64,000 nt of DNA from Morinoia aosen (lineage: Eukaryota > Arthropoda > Malacostraca > Amphipoda > Talitridae). The DNA is taken from assembly GCA_030386875.1 (NCBI GenBank), contig CM059562.1, positions 21,691,360 to 21,755,359 of the forward strand, in the 5' to 3' direction. The translations under genes and the position numbers were made by a program. Of this stretch, positions 1 through 14,100 are shown in pieces; positions within the stretch are counted from its first letter, which is position 1; each line of letters starts with the position of its first letter. The notes beneath the pieces were generated by a model. The model was not told where the DNA came from and did no database searches. It saw only the letters and a list, made by a program, of their open reading frames with translations.

Positions 1-2091
1 GAAAGTTCATTTCTACGGAAACATAGAAATGAGGGAAAATTGAGGAAATACCACCATTCAGCATAAATTTCCAACACTCGTGTCTTGTGATTAGATTTTA
101 AGTCGGGTTAAGCTTCCTCATCACAACGAAAGCGTTTTTAAGAGAGGAAGGAGTTGAAGGGAACATGAAATCTATGCCAAGGTGTGTTCGTACATGATAT
201 ATCCTACGCATAGAAACAGTAGGTCAGGAAGTGAGTTATTGAAACTAGATGAAGTTGAAGAAAAACTTGTAGGTGCTCAAAAATATGACGACAGAGGACC
301 AAAAAACAAGGTCCGTAGTACATCAAAAAAAAATTCAGTTTCAACAAAAGAAAGCCTTACCTAACTTTCAACTCGGAACTTCGCATCTTCCCCCTAGGAA
401 TGCTCGTCATCATAGATACACTAGTCGTTTTCCAACAACACAATAACAATACATAGATTATTTGCTGGTTTACTGTTCATTTGTATGCTTGCTTGTTGTA
501 CTCGTTATTACAAACACGAAAATTACCTTCACCAAATAAAAATAAATGAAAAATATACACATGATAAAGGGTACCTAAAAACTCCTAACATCGCCACACA
601 AAATGAGGTAGTGTACTTAGACATGTACACTACATAATTAAGAACTTATATGTTTCGAATTACATTTGAATTGTATTTAAAAACATAAGGTGTCAGGGTA
701 ATCAGAGGAATCTGAAGAATTAATACTGGGAAAACTCGAAAGGTAGTGAAGCCTATATCCCAGATACGCCCATCACACACTTTCAATTTTCAAGCAATCA
801 CAGAAATTAATAGAAAAATACATCAAGTGATTAAATTGTTTACGCCTCACAAGATTAAATTGGACTCAAGGTGACAGCTTTAGCCGTCCAGCATACTTAA
901 AATTAAGTATTTTCTAATATTTTAATTCTGTTGCAATTAATACACTTCAACTAATGATTCCTACCAGCCTTTTTCAGTCATGAGAAAAAAACAAGGAATC
1001 AAGTGCTGAACACTATTATTTAATAAAGAAAATAGAAGAAGCTTTGGAGTGTTATCCATTTCGAATTCTTTTCTAAGATCGTCACGCAACGCAGATTTCT
1101 GAACGTGGCCCACAATTTCAGCCGCATTTACTCATTGAACCAACGCTATTCTGGTACTAAAAAGTGAAAGAATCCAAACGGAATTTTCATAGCAAATACC
1201 AGATTCAACTAGCTCCTACTTGTGGTTTCTAAAAACATATATTCGTCGGACACCTACTGACGATGATTGGTCCATATGTAGACGAAAGCTTTGGCCAATC
1301 TAAAATTTAAGTTCTGACTCGTCCTGAGTAAAGAGAATCTGAAACTTCATCCATACAGAGTAGTTCTCATTAGACTAAACTTTTCAAAAGACATGACAGA
1401 ATGTACCCTATTGCACTCTAGTCAACTCCTATGTTTTAAGAAGAGCTGTCTTACATACGAGAATATTTCCTAGCATAGGCAATTCGGTACAATTTCTGAG
1501 TCTCAGTTAACCAATTTACCCAATAGGCAAGGAAAGTGCAGTGCGAGCTGATCAGGCTTTGCTAAATGACCTTACGATGCAAAGCACCAACCAAAGAAGG
1601 CGAATATTTTTGAGGAATAAACAAGAAGCGATATTACAGATGTGAGCCCGATGTGATTCCCTTCAACTCTTATACGCAGGAGAGAGCAAAATTTCTATTT
1701 GTTAAACCCGATTTTGAGATATTAATTACTTGCTGGGTAATTAATACACAGAAGGAAGGATTTTTCACCTTTTTCGTTGTAGTATCCAAAGTGCTTGATC
1801 TCCCTATCACAATAGAGTCGAACAATATAGTATAAAATCCCAGAACAGTCATCGGAACAAAGCCATCCGAATTAGACAAAACCATCAAGTTTCTAAACAC
1901 TTCAAAATGCGGAAGTGACCACGTTTCCTACAGTGGCATGCAGATAAGATACTAAGGATCTATATTAGTTCAGACGATAGACAAGCAATAAATCTCCGAA
2001 TATATCAATGAAATTGCAGTGGTTGAATCACACGCGGGCGAACTACCTCAAGAAGAAAACTAAACACATCACCAAAAGGAGCACAACTCAC
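1..2091. other. Vinculin intron, left edge
   Basis: AT-rich intronic sequence. Apart from one decayed SINE-A copy near the left edge, no exon, RNA gene or mobile element is recognisable. Confidence 0.6.
89..430 (-). mobile_element. SINE-A copy 1 (decayed)
   Basis: Carries the family landmarks in order (GTTAAGCTTCC, GAGAGGAAGGAG, CATAGAAACAGTAGG, AAGTTGAAGAA, GGTGCT, CCTTACCTAACTTTCAACTCGG, and the head region up to CATAGATACACTAG), but strongly diverged. The final CCCCTGAGGGG end is lost. Confidence 0.75.
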
Positions 2092-2183
2092 AGCCTGGTT
2101 GCTGTCTCTCCAGCGCTTGACAGCCACCTCGTCGCCAGGGTTGACAGCCACCGCCTTGGCGTTGCGCACCATCGGCGACACGC
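2092..2183 (-). CDS. Vinc: Vinculin exon: D4 domain, third part (last visible)
   Basis: Reads [20 protein letters not shown] to RDSNQA and matches vertebrate [21 protein letters not shown]. Acceptor GTGCAG, donor GCT|GTGAGT, phase 0. The next exon, expected to start near the vertebrate YRILGAVAKVREAF block, was not found in bases 1-2091. Confidence 0.93.
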
Positions 2184-5100
2184 CTGCACGTCACAGACAT
2201 GGAACTCAGACGTGCTCACTTTTCATCCACTTTCACTCGATTCGGGTAATATCAGACTCATTAAATAGTGACGGAGCATACAATGATACATACACAAACA
2301 AAAATTTCAACATTGACAATGCATTAACCAAATATCAATATGATTAGCAGACATTTCATTTTCTTCTTCGAAAGAAAACCTTGTTCTAGGAAAGCCATTC
2401 CGTACATATAGAACTCGGTTGAAAATGCGACATCCATACACATCTCTTTCTGCCTCCACCATCATGCAGCTTTGTTTCAAGCCCTCCCAGTTGCTCTTGT
2501 GATCACTGCTCAAGATGCAACTCTCTCAGTACATAAAAACCGATATCCATGTTTTGAACGGAGAAATTAGTCAACCCAGCCCAACTGACCAGCCTCGAGG
2601 TTGGCGCTGGCAGCCTTCACTTGCGCCACGAAGCTGGGGTCCTCGGAGTTATCAGCCTCCTGCTTGGCCACCATGAGCACGCGGCTCACCAGCCGCGCGA
2701 TGTTGCTCACGTTCCCCACCACCGCCTGCGACTCTCCGGCCGCGATGGCCCGCTCGCATGCCGCTGTGTGGCGTCTCATCACCTCCTCTGCTCAACGTCA
2801 ACTACTTTAGAGAGAATTTCATCACGTAGTAACATGCAACCATGCATCCAATACAGAGAGTGATTGATAACTGCAGAATTTCAGCTGTAATACTCGTACA
2901 CCACGTGGCGTCTCAGCTTATCTAACATACTTAATTTTAGCCACATAACATGAATGACTATTATCCCTTTCATAACCAAATGAATAACAATGTATAGGTG
3001 AAGTAGAGATTGAACATTAACAGTGACTCGCTTGGGTGTGATATAGAGGTGCTTCAGATGGCGGAGCTCAAAGGCCATTAGGAAATGCATTCTACTGGGA
3101 ATTACTTTCACTAATTTGAATTAGAAATCAACTAGCGCTGCTTGAATGTTATAGATCAAAACAATTATTGACGTTTGAACAAGTTAAGAACGAGTATATT
3201 ACAAAACACGTAAAAGTTTCATTCGAACTAGACTGATACTCGATGCGAGTGATTTGAAACAAAAACGACAGGACTATTTTTTTACAGCATACAAGTACCA
3301 ACTATAAGCTCAAAGTAGCATTTTATTTGCTCCCAGTTGAAAACTAAAGTCTAATAGTACGAATAAGACATAAGAATATTTTATTCATCACAAAACTTCC
3401 AGAGCATTGCAATAATACCATGTTAAAATTAACCTCTGCACCAGCCACGTTAACCTGTAGCAGCGTATTAACGAGCGCATTTTCATGTAGTACATTGAAA
3501 CGAATGAATCAGAAACCTGAATAATCATCCAAGGTAGCAGAAACCAGAAATAAAGATCTATCAACAACAAGGCAAGAACATTTCAGTACCATCTGAATAA
3601 CACCGATATCGGGCACGCCACAACACCCAAGATGGAGCTAGAAGCGCGATCCTGAAGACTGGAAAGCCTACAGTAATCTACTCCTATTTTTTTTATAAAG
3701 ATTTATTTATCCGAAACATATACATGGGTTCAAGACAAGGATATACCTAATATCTAACAGTCGGCAATCTGAGCATTGTGGGCCAAATTAACTACAAGGC
3801 TTCTATGGCAACCTATTAGGATATAAACAAATTCTAAAGTAACCTATTGTCAATTAATTAGTTTATTTATCTATCTAAGAACTAGTTAGCCATACAAGAC
3901 AAATATGTTAATATCAAGCTGGGAGAACGTGCAATTTGATATTTTGCTAAACTGTTTTTCTTCATCAGATTTACTTTTTTTAATGGTAGCTTTATAGGTA
4001 AAGGTTAATCTCCCCAATTATTCATGCGGACGAATCGAGAATCTAGAGGAATTAGACTATGAACTAGACTAAGTAAAATATGCGAGCGCCCTTCTGAAAC
4101 AATACGTTTGCAAGAAGCATAAAAATAATCACAATCCTTTAAGGCTCATGAAGTCAAGCCACCAATGTTTCACGAAGTGGATAGTTTAAGACTCTCGACA
4201 GCGGAGAAGTAAGGCGAAATTTGGCAGATCCATTAGTAGCGCAGATAATTGACAATGCGCACAAATGTGTGCTTTGCAATCTTCAGCATATTCTAATACC
4301 AAATTTAAAATCTAAATCTAAATTACGTAACTCAAATGAAAGTTATGATGAAAAGAAGATGGTGCATGAACTTGCTGACCGCAAACTGAGATTTTACAAG
4401 CAGTTTACAACAAGAAAGTGTCTCTCACGAACTACAAAACTTTTGCAAAAACTGAAATTGAAGCAGATATTAGTTTTGTAAATACAATGCATCGTTAGAA
4501 GGACATCTCTCTCCAGTCCCTAGCGCTACTTTCTTTGGAGTTTTGCAGGTTTTGGCTCCAAATTTGCGCTACTTTTTTGCCGTCAAGGGATTTAATATAA
4601 TTTTATATCTAAGAATTGATTACCAGCTAACTTGTAATCTCTGAGCACCTTTGCTTAGGAAGAACCTTTAGATCATATTCTCCAGCCAAAACACAAATAC
4701 GAGAGGAACGCTAAAGAAGTCCCAAACGAGAGATAAAACACAAAAAGCAGAAGCAGGCGACGAGGCACCTGAAGCCTTGATGAATGCGGCGGAATCGGTG
4801 AGCTCGTCAGCGAGGTCTCTGACTCGCTCCATACGGTCGGCGTACTCGCGCCTCAGGTTCTCGAAGTGCTCGTCCGCTGCCTCGTTGCTGGGGAAGCTCA
4901 TGCGGATGCGCCCACCTGCCACCAGCTGTGGGGTCAGGCTCTCCACCTGAGGGGGCGCATCAAATGCATCATTAGATTATATGTTAGTTCAAGCCTCCCT
5001 AACCGCTCCAAAAAATGTTTCGAAAAAAGGAAGGCACCATTTAGTATGAAAATAAGGGAATGCAAGTTGAGAAAGAAATTCATGAAATAAGATAAAAGTT

Positions 5101-8100
5101 GAAGAAGAAAGTGATAGGTACTGGTAAACAGGACAGTAGTGAACCGAAAAAAGTGGGTCCTTTACACAGTAAAAATCATTTTACTTTAACAAAAAGAAGG
5201 CTTACTTAACTCTCAGCTCGGGCCCTCACACATTTCCCCCTGGGAGTGCTAATTCCCATAGATACAATAGTTGTATCCCTCTAAGGGGTCAAATGTATCA
5301 TTACCTTCCTCAAAAACTGACTTAAAAAATGGCCCAGAAATTTGAATTATCCATGAAAAAGGGTAAAATGTAATAAAGAAAACGTTCACGAACGCTTGAA
5401 AACTCAAATCAGTTCACACAAAAAATGAATAGATTATGAGCCCATTGAAAAATCCTAAAATATGTTAACAAATTAAAAAAATTTGAAAATAGTATTGACT
5501 AAAAATCTCATTTACATGTTCATTAGTTTTCCATAGCTTTTGGAGAACTGTCGGTAGAAGCATCGCAATGATAATAAATACCATTTCAATAAGGAGTTGC
5601 ACTGATTCTCAGGTACATATTAATTATCATTTTTGCGGAAAAGTAACTGCACTGTACAACTGCAGACTGCGCACTGCAAACAAAACACCACTCAAATATT
5701 CTTTTCCCAAGGTGCACTAACTTTTGTCCAGAGGAGCAGCTCATTTATACTTGACTCATTTATACTTTGAGAGGCTCAGTACCTGACTGGCAGAGGAGAG
5801 GAGCGCCTCGGCCGCCTTCTTGTTGCCCCCTGTGCTGCCGGCGGCCACCATGCGCGCTGTCTTGGCAGCGCGGTTGCTGAACGAGCTGAGGTTGCGGGCA
5901 CGGTCCTCAAACGTCTCCGCACGGCCTGGCGTACCTGCTCAACGGCATCACATTTTTGCTTACTTTCTGATAGCGCTAATTTCCGTAGATACAATAGTTG
6001 TAAGGCCAGGTTGATGTTTCTGCTTCGGCCGTTGAGTTCCAATTGAGACGAGTGAAGCAGCGGCCTTACATTTATACTCCTCCTGCGGTTGGTATCGGTA
6101 ATACACAGTGGAAGAGTGGGAACTTTTTATTGGATAAATTTACGTTGGGACATATCAAGATTACTGAACATGAAATGACTAGAATCGAGATTTGAGGGGG
6201 CAACTAGGGCAGAGCACTACAATTGGATTCCACTGAGGAGCTACACTATGACATTCAATAAGTGATTGCAATGAAAATCAGTTTAGACGCTAGCCATTCA
6301 ATGTGAGTATAAACTAACAAGCGCCAAAGAATTAACTTCCATTAATCTATTCCTTGATTAAAATTTTCTACTCATTAACGAAATAAAATATTTGACTAAA
6401 AATTGAAAAGGCTGTGATACAAGATCAACCGACCTTCAGGAGCGAGGGTAGCGTCGGTGAACTGTTTGAGAGGAGTGGCGATGTCGGCAAAGTCTTCCAC
6501 CATGCGGTCCACCACGGCCGTCTGGATCCTGTTCTTGAGCTCCTGCAGCTTCGCCGACAGAGCCCTGAAGGTATCAATACACCGTCACTCACATCTTCAT
6601 GTAATTCAAGCGCAATTGGCCTTCATTGTTATCGATATGGAATACATAACATTAAAACGGCATGGATTACAAAACATTTAAACTGATTCAGTGCACAAAC
6701 GCTGCATGGTCACTAACGAATAACAACACAGAACAAGCAAATGAAAGGTTTTAGCTTCAAGAAACAGAGGACTGCAATGTGGTCCAGGAACGTAAAAGTC
6801 ACAATATGAGGCAGCCCAAACCTAGTAGTAATGCACCACGGTTCTGGTTACCTAAATCCAGGCCACAATTGACAGGACACCAAATAAAACAGACACAAAT
6901 AAGGGATCATTTAACGAGTAAAATTGGAACCTCGCGATTCACTAAATATGAGACACCAGCGACTTTTTTCAGTAGTTTTGACTACTTTTGAAAATTTTCA
7001 AAGTACGCTACAAATACAATATTTCAATATTTGATTACATACGCAAGAACTGTGATTAGATTATTAGATTATTACATTTTTATGGTTGAAATAAAATAGT
7101 AATAATGAAAATATGCTTCAGGATGTATTTAAGAATTTTTTGCATTCCTTGACCTTCGTTTACAATGATGATATATAAGCTTAATACTTATGAGTGATCG
7201 ATTACTTAAAAAAATAAAAATTTATATACTTGTTTGAAGTTGCAGAACTTTGAAAAGGATTGATTTTCGAGTTTGAAAACCCTGTGGGTTACTTTAACAT
7301 AATTGCAATGAGGATTAACACGACACCATCAGTTGCCATTAAATGTTCTGTAGAATTAGGAAGCCTTTGGTACCAGAATAGATTCAAGAATTGTACACCA
7401 CTCGAAACTTTCTCCCATAAGCCATCGCACATCCTTCGAGCGGCTTTCAGGTCTGAACGAAGTTCAAGTAGGTAACTTTCAAATGATACTACTTGCATAA
7501 CAGCATGTTACTACAAGGAAATTTTGCCAAATGTTGCAGATTGCAAGTAATTTTATTTGTAACTCAAGACGAAAAGTTTCCACACAAACAAAAAATACAG
7601 AATTCAAAGAAGGGCATGGCTAAAATGAAAAATGAAAGTCGATCTACGGAAATGGGTTAGCGTTGTCAGAAGAAAAAAATTTTATGTGGGTGAACGATAT
7701 AGTTCTTAATTTTACTGGGAGAATTTGAGAAATATAAACCAGATCATTTCAACACCTATTAGAGAGGCAGCCTTCTTGAACTAGGAAGCATTTGATCGTA
7801 ATTCCTCCAACCACAATGAACATAGAATAACTAAGAGAAAGAAATACAACCAGCACCCCAAAGGCAATCAACAAATTATAAAAGCAATACTATGAGAAGA
7901 AAAAACTTGTAAAACCTTGCTTTCTACAAATTGGTGCCCCAGATAAATCTAATTGCTCAAACATCGACGCTCTAAACATTTCAACTACTTAATTCCCATA
8001 CCAGTTTGTCATTAATATTTTAAAATAAACAGCCTCTAGTATCAAGACTTCTGAGTGGAGAACATAAGTTGCAGAATGCGCGTTGCCCAGCACCATTTAG

Positions 8101-11100
8101 CGACATAGCCAGATTGTTGAATTGAATTTAGCTTCAACTTATAGATTCGTCATAAAAAGAAGCATTCTAATAGTTATTATTACAAAATTTGATAAGATTA
8201 TAAGTTAGTTTCAGCCTCCATAACCATATAAAATGTTTTGCCGTAGAGGAAGGCGCTTTTTGATATAGAATTAGGGGAACAGGGAAGACATGGGAACGGG
8301 AAGCGTCTTCTCACACCGGATTCTTTGTGCATAGAAACAGGAAGATGAAAGAAATTTTTCATGAAACAGAAAGAAGTAATATGTACAAAAAAAAGGATAG
8401 CAGTAAATGATGCCCCGAAACACAAAAACTATGCTATGTCAATATCAGAAAGGCCTACCAAACCTCCAGCACGGGACCTCACATCTTTCCTCCGGTAGCG
8501 CTAATTCCCATCGATATAATACATGCATTCCCTTGAGAAAACACAGGAACTAAAACTTGACGAAAACACATTACACTATCCACACAACTACCAGCTTATG
8601 ATGCACTTACTTTCCACATCACAAAAAAACAGCGAAGACTTCACAAGTATCCATACCGAAAGGTAAATATTCTAAGCAAAACATGGCCATGTGGCGTCAA
8701 AATTTAATTTTACTAGTCGTTTAAAAACACAATGACACTCAAGTTGCGTGGAATGGGTGCACGAAATAATAGAATACAAAGCTAAACATTAGACAACTGC
8801 GAGCTCACAAGACCTCGCAAAATATATAGGTAACTCAACCAACAGCAGTTAAGAGGAGGTGAGATGAGCACAAGCAAACAAAAACAGTGGTCTCACTTGG
8901 CGATGGTGTTGGCCTGTGGCGAGTTGCCCTGGCCGCGTCTGCACATCTCCGACAACTGCGAAGACAGGCCGTCCACTTCGTCACACAGCCGCTGGATCTC
9001 CGACCTCGACCCTCCGCTCAGGCACGACGCCACCTTCCCAGCAAAACCAAATCAGTCGAGTTGTACAGCACGTCACTGTTACTACACTGCGGCTACGCTT
9101 ATTACAACAGAATTCAATTGTTAAGACTAGATTACAAGTAAATTTTAACAATCCTAGCCCCAACCAAGGAGTTCCCAGAGGGGGAGGGAGGCATCATTTA
9201 GTATGGCATTAAAGAAACATGTGAGAAACTTCGAGCAGCTGTAAGTCTAGCAATCCCCATTTGAGTTCTGCAGCTATAAGCATAAATGCTCACGTGATTC
9301 TCACTCTTTCAATACACCTAGATTAGGACGTGTTTCTTATTAAAAATGACCCAAGGGATTTGAACATCGCTTATACGTTGGGGAAGAAAAAGCGAAGAGG
9401 CTATCATTACATTCTTACGATCGAATAGGAGAAGTGCTATTCTCATGGACAGCTAATTTAGCCGCACTATTAAGCTATAGCTCTGTTATCAGGATGATTA
9501 TTATCCCAACATGTCATCCGTCATTATTGCAGAACCAACAAGACTTTTATCCATCAATCACATGATATTTCCAAGGTTTAAATAATTAGAAGTCAATAGC
9601 ACTAAATTTCTCCTTCCTCGCGTTTAGCTCGCATCTGACCAATGCCTCGCATCTTACAACGTGTCACTTCACAAAAATTGATCACAGAGTGACCAATGCC
9701 TAGCATTTTACAACGCAAGTGTCCCTTCACAAGCCCTCATGCATTAATTTCAAGAGCACCAGAGCTGCGCCTCACCTTGCGGCCCTCCTCGACAATGAGG
9801 CCAATAGCCTGCTGGCCGAGGCCGCGGTCGTCCATAGCAGGGTTGGCCAGCCACCTCTGGGCCTGCTCGAGCTGGCCGGCGACGGTGTGGGCGGGCTGCT
9901 GCACGCCGCTGCGCTCCGTGTTGCTCACGGCCCGCGACACGGCGCCCCGCAGCTCCTGCAGCTTCTGCTCGATGCTGCGCGCCAGGCTTTGTCCCTGGGC
10001 CGCAATGAACCCAATTAGGTCTGTGTTGTTCCCTACTTCATTTATAAATTGAACAATTTATGGTGCTTTATCCATGAGCCAATTTGCTCAACACAGAAAA
10101 TATGGACTGAATTTTTCAGATCTCTATTTGGTAAAAAGACGCAAAGACGGTGGGTCTATGTTCAAATAGCAACTTCGAATGTGACTTTCAATACTTGCAA
10201 GTTTGGTGAGAAAAAAGACTGCTCTGAATGAAGTTTAATTTTTTTTAACAAAGATTAGCTTCAAATCGTCTAATACTTAGTGACAGTGAAGTTAGTCAAA
10301 AAGCTGGGCTCTCGACGAATTGTGACACGGCGTAGACTAAGTCAATAATAGAAGAAATGATTCACAAATAACCATATTTTTGGCGGAAAAGTAAAATATA
10401 TAATAATATTTGTTATATTAAAAATAAAATTTTATGATACCTAGGAGCTGAAAAAGCACTATGATGCAAAATGAAGCACGTAAGGGAAACCTTCAATACT
10501 TCAGCTACTCTAATCCATTATTACACTTTCTCCAAGTCCACAAATGCACAAAACACATTTTGCCCCTAAAACAAATAACTTCTCAGAGACCCGCCGTGCA
10601 GGAAATCGCTGATCCACACACCCTGTTTACTGTCCAAAACCTCACTGCTACTGTCCTTAGTTATCCTTTTAGCCTCTTTCCCAACACTCTTGCCATCTAT
10701 ACTTCTCTTAAGACTTATCAAACGACCCCCTATCATTCCTTCTCAACCATTCTTCAGATGCCCCTTTTTTTCATCAATTGCATTTTATACTCTATCGCTC
10801 CACAACTCAGTGCAATCTCTTTTCTCTCCCACATACAAACTTCTCTTTACTTAAAACCACAGTATCTCTACATTCACTCACGTTCTACTTTTTATCCATC
10901 ATATTCATATTGCTTGTTCCTGCTCCATCATATTCAAGTCCCACAATTTTAGTACTTTTTGATTTTTGGCTACTCTTTGCGGAAATCTCCATCTTTCTTC
11001 CACTACAGTATGATCAGACACCTCACTGCCTCAGCTCATCACACGTACACATCTACCACACAACACTGCACTAACTTTCTTACTAACACATAGTCCAACA

Positions 11101-14100
11101 GCGATTTCATCAATCAATCGTTCACTCTAATCCAAGTAAACTTCGATATACCTATCCCATCAAGCCACGCATTTGTAATACAGTTCATTTTCAATACAGA
11201 TTTCAAGGAGCTACTCCCGCGCTCTCATTCCTACCACGTATCTCACACCTACCAACCACGCCATTCATCACCTCATCAACTACTCTTGCATTCAAGTCCC
11301 CCATCACTATTTCAGACACCCTTTTAAAAAAAACACATTCATTCTCAAAAGTCGCTCGATTAATTTTCTCTTTCTTTTCATTCTTTTCATTACCCGGCCA
11401 ATAAGCCCAAATAAACACCTACATTTTATATCACAATAAACTTTCACCCAAATCAACCTCAATGATAACTTCTTCCACTAAATAACACAGTTTATGACTT
11501 CTAGCATATCCAAAGAGATACGCATTTTGTCCACGCAATAAATAGACTAACATTAGTCATTCACTTGAGATTCAGACAAGGACTGCACCAGAATATCTAA
11601 AAAATTAAAAATTAATTTTTGAGCTTCGTAATCATATCACTCACTTATCACAACGTTCGCACAACTCGTCCAATACCAACCGAATACCAACTCAAAGGGC
11701 TATGATGAAAACATCGAGAATATATAAAGAGCAGGAAGAGTTTATTTTATTTTTATTTTTTGAGGTAAAGCGATCTTATTTTTCCGCAAAAGCATTACTG
11801 AAAAAATGAGGGCCAAGAATTCGTCTGATGCTTACAACAAAATTCCGAAGCAGGCAGAAGAAAAGTCTATTAAAATCTTAGAATTCTATGAATCAACTTT
11901 ACAACAGACAGGTGCCTCAAGAAACCGTATCGGTAATGATCTTTGGAGCAATAGTATATCGAGAACAAGGAGTTTATCTTTCGCTTAGTGAGGAGTCGAC
12001 AATACCTGGGGAGTGTCGCCCTTGCCCTCCTGCCGCAGCTCACAGAGGGCGTCGGCCATGGAAGATACGTCCGAAGCCAGCTTGCGGATGGCGTCCCTGT
12101 CAGGAGGTAGGGCGCGCTCGGCGACGCGCCTCGACAGCTCCAGCATCTGGCGGAGCGACTTCTCCCCAACGCCTCCTCGGAGTGCCTTGTCGTCCTGTAG
12201 TGAACGCAAACAGGAGGTGAAAAATACAGGAAACAATACTCGTCGCTTCACTCTAAGCAATTGCGTTTGGCGAAGAACATGTGAGAGTTGGAACGAAGAA
12301 AACGTTGAGGTTTTCAAATGCAAGTGAATGAATCAGAAGCATTTGGCACCAAGAGTGGTAAAATCAGACGAGAACTGAGATTGTTGAGGAGCAAAGGTAA
12401 ATTAGCCAGCATTGTAAGAGTTAGACCCTCTAAAGCCCTAAAGAACGTTACGGTCCTCTTTCGAAAATAGCTTCAATTGATTTTTTTTAAATTAGTCCCC
12501 TAAAGCGTTGCTCGAAGTTCACAGCCAAGTGGCAGTTCTTTCCTCATTTTGAGGTTAGTGATATATACCTGATGCCAATACCAGTTTACTGAAGGGGGTT
12601 GTGATAACGATTAAATGAGCACAAAGATGAGGTCGATAAAGAGTTAATAACACAACTCACCGAAGCGTATAGACCAACATACCGTGTATTGGAAGGTGCA
12701 TGTAACGTGGTGGAAAAGCAAATAGGTGAATTATGAATATCGTCTTGAACTTGAAGTAAAATAGAATCTGCGTGCACGATGTAATTGATCCGACTAGCTT
12801 TTAACCATTCCCTCATTTATAAGAGTAGCACGGTATTCAAATGTTTGCATAAAATGACCTACAGAAGCACCAAGTTAAACTTGACCCACCACTGTATTGT
12901 ATGTTTATTTCCTATCATAAATATCATTTGGCAAGTATTTGATGGCAATAACTATTGAATTATCTTACTGAGTAACTGCGTACTCAAATTACAACATTCG
13001 AGAAAATTGTTAGTTCAAGCTTCCCTACCACAACAAATTGTTCCTGAGAGAGGAAGGCATTATTTAGCATGAAGTCAAAGGAACATGAAATCTATGCACA
13101 AGGTATATTCTCACAAAAGATCCCTTGCGCATAGAAACAGTAAGTTAGGAAGGAAGTTTATGAAACATGATATAAGTTGGAAATGAAATCTACACCTTCT
13201 AATATTAGCGATGTTCACATCTACTAGGCCTTTATGAGCAGGCTTGAAACTTACACGCTCTTAAACTACTAAATAAATGAAAACCAAATAAAGAAAGAAT
13301 AAATAGCGGGAACCAATAAAAAGATTATGATTAAGATTATAAGTTAGTTTAAGCCTCCCTAACCGCTACAAAAAAAGAGCGTATCGAAGAGAGAAAGAAG
13401 GTAGGTACCATTTAGTATGGAGATAAAAGAATGGGGAATCTATGCAGAAGGGGCATAGAAACAGTAAGATGAGAAAGAAGTTCATAAAACAAGGTCAAAG
13501 TTGAAGAAGAAAGTAGTAGGTGCTGAAAAAACAGGACAGTAGGGAACCAAAAAAAGATGGTCCGTAACAAAACAAAAACCTATTCGATTTTAATAAAAAG
13601 AAAGCCTACCCCTTTAGCTCGGGCCCTCACATTGTCCCCCAGGGAGCGCTAATTCCCACAGATACAATAGTTGTATCCCCCTGAGGGGAAGCCAATAAAA
13701 AAACAAAAAACAGAAAATCATTTCTAAATTTCAATTCTCACCATGGATTATGGGTAAGATTAACCTCTATACCTATGGAGCTACCGTTGAAGACACCTGA
13801 GGAAAAAACTTGAACCAGAAAATCAAACTGCACTCTCTTAGAGCTTGATTTTTGCACATTTGTTTCTCATGCTAAAAATAGTTAGAAAAATAGGTTTACC
13901 AAGTTATTTACCATAGTTTACCGTAGAACTAGTTCACATTCAAATATGCTGCCATAAAAGCCTCGCAGCTTCTTGGTTCACAGTGCTAATATTGTTGACA
14001 GCTGGATATCAAGGATTTTCTTTCGTGATAGTTGTAACAATGTACATGCTTGTGGCAAATAAATCTTTCAAATCTATCAGTCATTGACGAGGGATGAGTG

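Noticed and set aside
5920-5928. Alternative acceptor CGCCAG nine bases inside the vinculin exon 5783-5934
   Set aside because: Using it would remove three residues that align exactly in length with vertebrate vinculin (DAPNRE versus GTPGRA).
10461-10952. Plus-strand 163-codon frame
   Set aside because: It is the reverse complement of a decayed LINE region; the minus strand carries recognisable endonuclease motifs.
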